A model generated the notes under the pieces. The model worked only from the letters and a program-made list of their open reading frames with translations, made no database searches and had not been told where the DNA came from. DNA of 42,354 bases, from NCBI GenBank assembly GCA_017882325.1, contig JADGPQ010000003.1, positions 1 to 42,354 of the forward strand. The letters are read 5' to 3'. Below are positions 35,539 through 42,354 of this stretch, one piece after another (position 1 is the stretch's first letter; every line of letters starts with the position of its first letter). The stretch comes from Thermoleophilia bacterium. Lineage in GTDB: Bacteria; Actinomycetota; Thermoleophilia; UBA2241. Made by a program: the position numbers and the translations under genes.

Positions 35539-36798
35539 TCAGCGCGCTCGTGGATGATCGCACGGCCGGAGGTGGCCGCCGACTGCCCCGCCGCCCAGGC
35601 CGTCGAGCAGCGCCGCGAGCTCCGCAGTGAGGCGCCCCAACTCGTAGCGCTCCAGGGACGCCGGGTCGGCGAGAGGGGCGCTGCCGTCGCGGGCTGCGCG
35701 CACGAAGGCGGCGAGCGCCTCCGCCATCTGGTCGTCGGGCAGCACGCACGTGCCGCCGCCTACCTCGGCGAACAGTGATCGGGCGGCGGAGCCGGCCGGC
35801 GAGATGGCGAAGACCGGCCGGCCGGCCTGAAGGTATTCGAAGACCTTACTCGACATGCTCTCCGGGCGGCGACCGTTCACGAGCAGCAGGCCGCCGGCCG
35901 CGCGCTGGCACCCCAGGGCGCGGGTGAGCGGCACGAGCGGCTCGACGCGCACGCGGTCGCCGAGGCCGAGTCGGTCGGCGTCGGGCCTCACGCGGCTCTC
36001 GTCAACGCCGACGAAGAGCGCCTTCACGTCGGGCGGTAGGGCCGCGAGGGCGGTGAGAAACGCGCTCACCTGCTGTTCGCGCCCGTACAACCGTCCGGTG
36101 TGCACAAGCCAGAAGCCGGCGCCGAGAGACACGTCGTCCGGCGTCTCGGCGCGGTCGAAGCCGTTGGGCAGCACGTGAGCGCGCCCTGCGATCCACGGAT
36201 GGCGGGCCACCAGGTCGTCGACGATCGGCTGGTTGACCGCCGTGACGGCAGCGGCGCGGTGCAGCGCCCATGCCTCGAGGCGGGCGTGGGCGGCCCTATG
36301 CGCCGCGGTGGGATACGTGCGGAACTGATAGGTGGACCAGGGGTCGCGGTAGTCGGCCAGCCAAGGGAGGCCTGTCATGCGCGCCAGCGTGGCCGCCACG
36401 AGGTGCACGCTGGGCCTCGGCGAGCTCGAGAAGATGGTGTCGAAACGCTCGCCATGCAGCAGCGCGCGCCCTTTGAGCACAGCCGGCCCGACCCAGGTGA
36501 CGTAGGGATCGGGCACGCTGACCCAGCTGTTGACGCGAGTGCTGCGCTTGCCGCCGCCGAGCAGCTGCTTCGGCCACGGCACAGGAGCGCGGACGACGCG
36601 GACGGCGGGCGGCTCTGCCGCCGGCCCGGCGGCCTTCGCCGCCAGCACCGTCGGCTCCCAGCCGTGTTCGGGCAGGTGGCGCAGAAAGCGCACCACGCGC
36701 GTGGTGCCGGCGCTCGCCATGGGCGGGTACGGATTGGCGACGACGAGCAGTCTCTGGAGGGGCGAGCCGGCCTCGCCTGGCTCTTTGCCTCTGTCCAC
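35539..36798 (-). CDS. glycosyltransferase (GT4-like)
   Basis: LLVVANPYPPMASAGTTRVVRFLRHLPEHGWEPTVLAAK; FDTIFSSSPRPSVHLVAATLARMTGLPWLADYRDPWS; FWLVHTGRLYGREQQVSAFLTALAAL; MSSKVFEYLQAGRPVFAISPAGSAARSLF. Confidence 0.9.
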   Translation of the reverse strand: MDRGKEPGEAGSPLQRLLVVANPYPPMASAGTTRVVRFLRHLPEHGWEPTVLAAKAAGPAAEPPAVRVVRAPVPWPKQLLGGGKRSTRVNSWVSVPDPYVTWVGPAVLKGRALLHGERFDTIFSSSPRPSVHLVAATLARMTGLPWLADYRDPWSTYQFRTYPTAAHRAAHARLEAWALHRAAAVTAVNQPIVDDLVARHPWIAGRAHVLPNGFDRAETPDDVSLGAGFWLVHTGRLYGREQQVSAFLTALAALPPDVKALFVGVDESRVRPDADRLGLGDRVRVEPLVPLTRALGCQRAAGGLLLVNGRRPESMSSKVFEYLQAGRPVFAISPAGSAARSLFAEVGGGTCVLPDDQMAEALAAFVRAARDGSAPLADPASLERYELGRLTAELAALLDGLGGGAVGGHLRPCDHPRAR

Positions 36799-36935
36799 GC
36801 GTCGACGTGCTTGCAGGTCCGTGGTTCCTCCGGAGCCGGTGGGAGCGGTCTCGCGCGGCGGCGGCCGCCGTCGGGTGGCTATTCTACCAGAGGGGCGTGA
36901 CCGTCAGCCTCGCGTCGGCGGCTCGGCGGCGCACG

Positions 36936-36956
36936 GTGCGGCTCGGCCAGCCGCAC
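36936..36956. terminator. possible terminator hairpin downstream of the 36959-38077 gene
   Basis: gtgcggct-cggcc-agccgcac, 8-bp perfect stem immediately after the stop codon. Confidence 0.4.
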
Positions 36957-36958
36957 GG

Positions 36959-38077
36959 TCAGCGCCGCGGAGCGCCGAGGTCCTTGGGCAACTGCTCGGC
37001 GTGCGCTTCGGACGCGGCGAGCTGCTCCGCTGCCAGCGGTGACGAGCCGCGGCGCCGGGCGCGGGTCATGACCTCGCCGACCTTGAGCCCGGCGGTGTGC
37101 AGCTCGATGAGCGGCTGCGGCAGGAGGTGGTGGCGCGCGCCGTCGTCGGGCCAGCTGCGCAGGCCGGCGCTGGCCAGGCTGCGCCGGTCGACTTCACCGG
37201 CGAGGCCGACCACGGCGAGGTGGGGGGCGGCGGCCGCAAGGGTGGCCGCGTCGATCCAGCCGCCGGGCCCGACTGTGCGAGCGTCCGGCTGGGCGGGGCA
37301 CAGCACCAGGGCGTCGGCCTCGGCGAGACGGCCGCGAGCGGCCGCGTCTCCGAGGCCGTCCCCGACCTTCTCGCCCCCGTAAAGGCTGACGCGGCCGGCA
37401 CCCTCGGGTGCCGCGACGAGTACGCGGGCGCCGGCTTGGGCCAGGCCGCGCGCGACCTTGGCATACGCCGCTCCGTCGCCGGCCACGAGCACAGTGGCGC
37501 CCACGACCTCGACGCCCAGCCGGAGAAGTCCCCAAACGGCCTCCATGGCGAGGTAGCGGAAGAGGTCGATGTCGTCCTCGTCCACGCCGGCCACGGCGAT
37601 GGCTCCTCTGCGGCACGTGGCGACGTCCACGTCGGCGGTGCGCCAATGAACGACGCCGCGCATGAGGGTCACCGCGGCCGTGTCGGCGACATTGCGCACG
37701 ATCGCCTCGTCGATTGGGCGCACCCCGGGGAGGTCGGTCACGATGTCCACGCCGGCGAGCGGCGCCTGCAGGCGCGTCGGCAGGACGTGCACACGGTCCT
37801 GGATGCTGCCGAGCCGGGCGAGATACTCCGTCTGCTGCTCCGCCTCCTTGCGCGACGCCTGTACGCTGTCGCGGGCCACGGCGTACACCTCGTCCGCTCC
37901 CGCCAGAGCGGCGATCGCCGGCGTGATGCGGCGGTAGCCCACGCCGGCCTCGGTGAGCACGCGGAGACCGTGCAAGTCCAGCCTGTGCCGCTCGATGGAA
38001 CGCCGGATGAGGCGCAGCACGTGGAGCCCGGGAAAGGCCTCGTCGCAGGCGAAGCGCGGATCGGGGAGGTCGTTCAT
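36959..38077 (-). CDS. uncharacterised protein with two Rossmann-like segments
   Basis: LHGLRVLTEAGVGYRRITPAIAALAGADEVYAVARDS and VVGATVLVAGDGAAYAKVARGLAQAGARVLVAAPEG. TAAGAT-N6-ATG supports the start. Confidence 0.8.
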   Translation of the reverse strand: MNDLPDPRFACDEAFPGLHVLRLIRRSIERHRLDLHGLRVLTEAGVGYRRITPAIAALAGADEVYAVARDSVQASRKEAEQQTEYLARLGSIQDRVHVLPTRLQAPLAGVDIVTDLPGVRPIDEAIVRNVADTAAVTLMRGVVHWRTADVDVATCRRGAIAVAGVDEDDIDLFRYLAMEAVWGLLRLGVEVVGATVLVAGDGAAYAKVARGLAQAGARVLVAAPEGAGRVSLYGGEKVGDGLGDAAARGRLAEADALVLCPAQPDARTVGPGGWIDAATLAAAAPHLAVVGLAGEVDRRSLASAGLRSWPDDGARHHLLPQPLIELHTAGLKVGEVMTRARRRGSSPLAAEQLAASEAHAEQLPKDLGAPRR

Positions 38078-38213
38078 GTGCTCATCTTACTTCTCCCTGC
38101 GCCGGCGAGTTCTGCGGAGCCGGGCCCGGACCTCGAGGGAGTGCTCCGAACCGGGAGCGGCGCGCGAGCGTCACACCGTGGGGATCCGGGTCGGCGCGCC
38201 TGGGGCTCTGGTC

Positions 38214-38219
38214 TATACT
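38214..38219 (+). promoter_or_regulatory. putative -10 element TATACT for the 38254 gene
   Basis: TATACT 34 nt upstream of GTG 38254; SD-like agagaaagga between them. Confidence 0.45.
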
Positions 38220-38253
38220 GAAACCTCGCGCCGGCAGAGAAAGGACCGCCCTC

Positions 38254-39207
38254 GTGCGCATCACGTTCCGTCCCACGACGGCACTCGCTTTCGTCGTCAG
38301 CATCTGTGTGCTGCTGGCCGCCGTGGCCGGCGCCTTCGCGCCGGCGGCGGCGGCGGCCCCCGGCGCCGTCCAGATCGACGACTTCCTCGCGGTTCACGGT
38401 TCGCCGATGACCGGCACGGGCGCTACCTTCGTGGCCGAGGGCCGGGCGCACGGCGTCGACCCGGCCTTCCTCGTCGCCATCGCGGGCGCCGAGACGAGCT
38501 TCGGCGAGTTCCTGTACTCCGAGAATGGCGACCAGTGCACGTACAACGCCTTCAACTGGTTCTTCGGCCCCACATGGCCGCAGAGCGACTTCGGGTCGTG
38601 GGACGAGGCCATCGCGCGTGTGGCCGAGGGTCTCTCCGGTCCGCTGTACTACGGCGTCGGCCTCTACTCCGTGGACACCATCGCACCACGCTACTGCCCG
38701 GACGGCACGGGCAACTGGGTCAGCAACGTCACGTCCTTCATGACCCAGCTTGGCGGGAACTCCGCCGATACCCGTCTTGCCGATGGGTCCGCGCTGCCGC
38801 CGGACACGCAGCCCGGGCTCGTTGCGCTCGACGGCTCGGTGACGCTGGCCGGCGGTGCGCGCGAGGTCGGAAGAGACGTCAGGGTGCGCTTCACGATCAC
38901 CAACACCGGCGGCCGCCCCATCGCCCTCGAGGGCATCAGGCTGGCGGTGCGCGGCCCTACCGGCGTCAGGGCCGACCTGGTCTCCGACCGGGCGGTCACG
39001 CTGGCGCCGAGCCAGCGGCTCGCCGTCTCCGCGTCGTGGCCCCTCGACACGGTCGGCGCGTGGCACGGCTGGATCGAAGTGGTGCAGAACGGCGAGCCGA
39101 GCCTCGTCGGCGAGCAGCAGGCTTTCGCCTTCCGCGTCAGCCTGCCGCGCGACCTGGTCGTGCGCCGCTGGATCATGGCCGATTCGAGCCTCAGCTCGCC
39201 GGATTGA
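38254..39207 (+). CDS. secreted glucosaminidase/lysozyme-like domain protein with C-terminal Ig-like domain
   Basis: Signal peptide MRITFRPTTALAFVVSICVLLAAVAGAFAPAAAAA; GSPMTGTGATFVAEGRAHGVDPAFLVAIAGAETSFGEFLYSENGDQCTYNAFNWFFG. Confidence 0.8.
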   Translation: MRITFRPTTALAFVVSICVLLAAVAGAFAPAAAAAPGAVQIDDFLAVHGSPMTGTGATFVAEGRAHGVDPAFLVAIAGAETSFGEFLYSENGDQCTYNAFNWFFGPTWPQSDFGSWDEAIARVAEGLSGPLYYGVGLYSVDTIAPRYCPDGTGNWVSNVTSFMTQLGGNSADTRLADGSALPPDTQPGLVALDGSVTLAGGAREVGRDVRVRFTITNTGGRPIALEGIRLAVRGPTGVRADLVSDRAVTLAPSQRLAVSASWPLDTVGAWHGWIEVVQNGEPSLVGEQQAFAFRVSLPRDLVVRRWIMADSSLSSPD

Positions 39208-39235
39208 CGCTCCTCACGGCCCGGACGCACCATCC

Positions 39236-40819
39236 TCACTGACGCGGCGTGACCTCGTAGATGTTGGAGGTCGGCGTCTTGGAGATTGGCCGCACGTCGT
39301 AGTGCTGCGCGAGGATCCCCAAGATCTGCAGGCGGTTCCGGTGATCGTTGCCGCCGCCCATGAAGGCGCCGTAGAATCCGTCGTCCCCTATGCGCGACGA
39401 CCAGGACTGCGGGCGCGCCAGCACCTGCGTCTGGGTGCCCGCGAACACCGGCGTGTCGCCCGGCACCGCCCAGAGAAAGCGTGGGAGCTCGCCGGGGCCC
39501 ACGTTGTCCATCAGGATGGCGCTCGCCGAGCGCAGCCGGTCGAGCGGCACGCGCTGCTGGCTGCCGAAGAGCAGCGGCGTCGCGAGGGTCGTGGGCAGGA
39601 GAACGAGCAGGCAGAACGCGGCCACCAGCAGTGGCCGCCAGCGCGGCCAAGGGGCGAACGCGAGCAGCGGTAGGAACGCGAAGAAGGGCCAGGCCATCGC
39701 CAGGTAGCGGCTGCTGAGCAGCGGCGGCCGACTGAGGAAGGCGAGGTTCTGCAGGCAGACGCCGCCGGCCGTCACGACGAGGAAGAAGAGGACGGTCCAC
39801 CATCCGGGGCGGGCGCCGCGCACGGCGGCGACGACGGCGCGGCGCGAGCGCGGCACGAGGAGGGCAACAACGACTGCCGCGAGCACGGCGAAGGCCACGG
39901 GTGCCCCTACGGGCCGGGGCAGCCCGGCGGCCCTCCCGAGCGTCTGGCCGATCGAGGCGGCTTTCTCGTACAACACCTGACTAGTGAAGCCGCCTATGCG
40001 AGAGCCCTCACGCCCGAAGGCGTGTACGAAGCCGGGCGTGAGGGCAGCGGCCAGCACGACGCCGGCGGCGATGCCGGCGACGGCCGGCGCCCACGGCCGG
40101 CGCTGCTCCGTGCGCCGCGAGATCAGGTGCGCGGCGACAGCGAAAACCACGCCGCCGAGCAGCAGCAGGATCGTCTGGTAGTGCGTCATGAGCGCCGCGC
40201 AGGCGGCGGCGGCGAGCCAGACTGTGTCCGGCCAGCGTCGCCGCTCCCCCGGCGCCGTGACCCGCACCAGACCCCAGACAAACAGCACGGTGAACAGCGC
40301 CACGAGGTCGTATTGGCGCGTGAGTATCGAGATGCTCACCACCGCTGGGCTCAGCGCCCACGCGAGCACCACGAGCGACGACTCCAGCCGCTCGAAGCCG
40401 AGGGCGCGCGCCAGCCCGAACAGGGCGAGCATCGTCAGCGGGGCGAAGACGAGATTGAGCGCCGGCCCAGCCCAGTGGTGCATGCCCGTAAGCATCAGCC
40501 ACAGGTGGAGCAGGTAGAAGTACAGCGGCGGGTGAACGTCGTAGGCCGCCAGGTCCGGGCCGATGTGGGCGAGGTCGCCGAGCTTGTCCGACTGCCAGTA
40601 GTACTGCCAGGCGCTGGCCGGCACCCAACGGCCGCTGAGGCCGCTCTGCATGGCCTTCTCGAAGGCCCCGAGGCGGCCCGAGGCCGTGGCGTAGGACCAC
40701 GCCTCGTCGTGCTGGACGTTGGGATTGGCGCCCATCGCGTCGACGCGCACGCCGAGTCCGACGAGCACGGCCACGACCAGCGCGACCACGGCGAGCCTAT
40801 CGAGGCGTCTGCCGCTCAC
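39236..40819 (-). CDS. GT39/ArnT-like membrane glycosyltransferase
   Basis: Multi-pass; NVQHDEAWSYATASGRLG (DE motif in first loop), YDVHPPLYFYLLHLWLMLTGMHHWAGPALNLVFAPLTMLALFGLARALG. Confidence 0.85.
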   Translation of the reverse strand: MSGRRLDRLAVVALVVAVLVGLGVRVDAMGANPNVQHDEAWSYATASGRLGAFEKAMQSGLSGRWVPASAWQYYWQSDKLGDLAHIGPDLAAYDVHPPLYFYLLHLWLMLTGMHHWAGPALNLVFAPLTMLALFGLARALGFERLESSLVVLAWALSPAVVSISILTRQYDLVALFTVLFVWGLVRVTAPGERRRWPDTVWLAAAACAALMTHYQTILLLLGGVVFAVAAHLISRRTEQRRPWAPAVAGIAAGVVLAAALTPGFVHAFGREGSRIGGFTSQVLYEKAASIGQTLGRAAGLPRPVGAPVAFAVLAAVVVALLVPRSRRAVVAAVRGARPGWWTVLFFLVVTAGGVCLQNLAFLSRPPLLSSRYLAMAWPFFAFLPLLAFAPWPRWRPLLVAAFCLLVLLPTTLATPLLFGSQQRVPLDRLRSASAILMDNVGPGELPRFLWAVPGDTPVFAGTQTQVLARPQSWSSRIGDDGFYGAFMGGGNDHRNRLQILGILAQHYDVRPISKTPTSNIYEVTPRQ

Positions 40820-40837
40820 CGGCTCAGCGCATCACAT

Positions 40838-42226
40838 TCAGAACTGGAAATAGAGGAACGGGCTCGGCTTGCTGAGCGCCAGCAATGAGGCCCCCAGCAA
40901 CAGCCCGAGCACGAGCGCGTAGCGCAGTTTGGGCTGCGGTTTGATCTCCCAGGTGTTGGGGAGGAAGTTCACCCACACGAGGCCGCCGATGATGAACCCC
41001 GCGAGCACCGGCGCCAGCGTCCCGCCTCCGCTCACGCCCTTGAGGCCGAACATCGCCGCGAGCACGTCCAGGGCCGAGCGCATGGACGTGGCGCGGAAGA
41101 ACACCCAGGCCAGCGTGGCGGCCAGGAAGGTCAGCAGGCGGTTGAGCCACACCCAGGACGGCGTGAACCCCTTCTTGCGCGCCACCACGTGCACCGCCTG
41201 GAAGACGCCCCACAGCAGTCCCCAGAACACGAAAGTCCAGGCCGGGCCGTGCCACAGGCCGGCAAGCAGGAAGGTGATGAGCAGGTTGCGTACTGTCATG
41301 AAGGTCGTGCCGCGTGAGCCGCCCAGCGGGATGAAGAGGTAGTCGCGGAGCCACGACGACAGGGACATGTGCCAGCGCCGCCAGAAGTCCGACGGGTTGA
41401 CCGCCTTGTAGGGAGAGTCGAAGTTCTGCGGGAAGCGCAGGCCGATCATGAAGGCCACGCCCACCGCCATGTCGGAGTACCCGCTGAAGTCGAAGTACAG
41501 CTGAAGTGTGTAGCCCAGGGCGGCGCCCCAGCCCGACAGCAGTCCGAGGTGGCCGTGGCGCGCAAACAGATCGTTGACGTAGGGCGCCATCATGTCGGCG
41601 ACCAACATCTTTTTGGCGAGGCCCATGACGAGGAAGAAGAGGCCGGTGCCGATGAGGCTGAGCCGGAACCTCTGCTGGGCGTGCTCGAGCTGCTCGCCCA
41701 CGTGGCCGTAGCGAATGATGGGCCCGGCCAGCAGGTAGGGGAACAGCGTCGCCCAGGCGAGGTAGTGGATCACGGACTTGGCCGGGGGGATCATCCCCCG
41801 GTAGACGTCGACCGCGTACGAGATGGCGGCGAACGTGTAGAAGGACACGCCGACCGGCAGCAGCACCCGCAACCGGGGCAGTGGCTCGCCCATCCCCATG
41901 AGCTTGAAGAGGCCGTCCATGGAGCCGAAGAAGAAGCCGCGGTACTTGAAGTAGGCGAGCAGCCCGATGTTGACGGCGACGGCGGCGGTGAGCAGCAGCT
42001 TGCGCCGTCGCGGGCCCTTGCTGCGCACGAGCGCCCACCCCGCGGCCCAGTCTGTAAGGGTGGTGACGAGGAGCAGCGGGATGTAGCGCCAGTCCCACAG
42101 CCCGTAGAAGACGCACGACGCGACGATCAGGAAGGTGAGGCGGGCGTAGCCGCGCGGGATCAGCCAGTAGAGAAGGACGACGACCGGCAGAAAGAAGAAG
42201 AGGAAGCCGAAGCTGTTGATGAACAC
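40838..42226 (-). CDS. MBOAT family O-acyltransferase (AlgI-like)
   Basis: MFINSFGFLFFFLPVVVLLYWLIP, YFKYRGFFFGS, LYFDFSGYSDMAVGVAFMIGLRFPQNFDSPYKAVNPSDFWRRWHMSLSSWLRDYLFIPLGG, AGLWHGPAWTFVFWG. Confidence 0.96.
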   Translation of the reverse strand: MFINSFGFLFFFLPVVVLLYWLIPRGYARLTFLIVASCVFYGLWDWRYIPLLLVTTLTDWAAGWALVRSKGPRRRKLLLTAAVAVNIGLLAYFKYRGFFFGSMDGLFKLMGMGEPLPRLRVLLPVGVSFYTFAAISYAVDVYRGMIPPAKSVIHYLAWATLFPYLLAGPIIRYGHVGEQLEHAQQRFRLSLIGTGLFFLVMGLAKKMLVADMMAPYVNDLFARHGHLGLLSGWGAALGYTLQLYFDFSGYSDMAVGVAFMIGLRFPQNFDSPYKAVNPSDFWRRWHMSLSSWLRDYLFIPLGGSRGTTFMTVRNLLITFLLAGLWHGPAWTFVFWGLLWGVFQAVHVVARKKGFTPSWVWLNRLLTFLAATLAWVFFRATSMRSALDVLAAMFGLKGVSGGGTLAPVLAGFIIGGLVWVNFLPNTWEIKPQPKLRYALVLGLLLGASLLALSKPSPFLYFQF

Positions 42227-42258
42227 GGCTTCCCCTCAGTCCCCGGCGGCCGCTCGCG

Positions 42259-42354
42259 TCACTTGGGGATGCCCCCCGTCTGCTTGAGCACGTAGTCGAT
42301 GGCGCGGCGCGTGTTGACCGTGGTCATGTGCACGCCGTCGTCGAACTGCTTGGG
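42259..42354 (-). CDS. partial CDS, C-terminus of probable SGNH/GDSL-type (AlgJ/DltD-like) acetylation partner
   Basis: Open frame from the window edge PKQFDDGVHMTTVNTRRAIDYVLKQTGGIPK*; DGVH resembles SGNH block V (DxxH); adjacent to AlgI-like MBOAT. Confidence 0.6.
   Translation of the reverse strand, partial: PKQFDDGVHMTTVNTRRAIDYVLKQTGGIPK

Noticed and set aside
32816-35749. 977-aa ORF extending the glycosyltransferase upstream
   Set aside because: The extension is Arg/Pro/Gly-rich out-of-frame translation of the O-antigen ligase; the true start is GTG 33991.
36799-36900. Second leader-peptide attenuator upstream of the glycosyltransferase at 36798
   Set aside because: A TAGAAT -10 candidate exists (36886-36881), but no short ORF with biased codons or convincing alternative hairpins follows.
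1-42354. CRISPR arrays, tRNA/rRNA genes, transposases, phage genes
   Set aside because: No spaced direct repeats, cloverleaf candidates, or integrase/transposase motifs noticed by eye; a tRNAscan/minced run would be decisive.

Overview
42.4-kb window of high-GC, gene-dense bacterial chromosome. The gene content and promoter style look actinobacterial; this is an inference and no rRNA is present to confirm it. I support about 37 protein-coding genes, including two cut by the window edges. Left part: L,D-transpeptidase, GNAT acetyltransferase, a dTDP-rhamnose operon (rmlA-C-D-B), an orphan peptide-type solute-binding protein with a C-terminal membrane anchor, an HNH endonuclease divergent from rarA, and a YtxH-like protein with a long Glu/Ala/Val-rich repeat tail. 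Middle: an M28 peptidase, then an overlapping-stop operon of response regulator, histidine kinase, XdhC, MobA-like/HD fusion and HAD phosphatase, then trpB2, a REC-GGDEF-EAL protein, and an agmatinase/nitrilase pair. Right part: a surface-polysaccharide locus with a Wzz-like protein, four GT4-type glycosyltransferases, three ATP-grasp ligases (two of them tandem paralogs), a PIG-L deacetylase, a polysaccharide deacetylase-like protein, an O-antigen ligase, an uncharacterised two-Rossmann protein, a secreted glucosaminidase-like protein, a GT39-like protein, and an AlgI-type MBOAT next to a partial SGNH-type protein. The most interesting signal is a 22-codon ORF (MTTNDANSRSTSRPRRRWLWRA*) upstream of trpB2. 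It ends in Trp-Leu-Trp, sits just downstream of a TACAAT -10 box in a near-leaderless arrangement, and overlaps and precedes several mutually exclusive hairpins. It looks like a tryptophan attenuator for a stand-alone trpB2. A second window-wide signal is a recurring TANNNT-N6-8-RTG pattern typical of leaderless transcription, which also corrects several start sites. No tRNA, rRNA, CRISPR or transposase was found.
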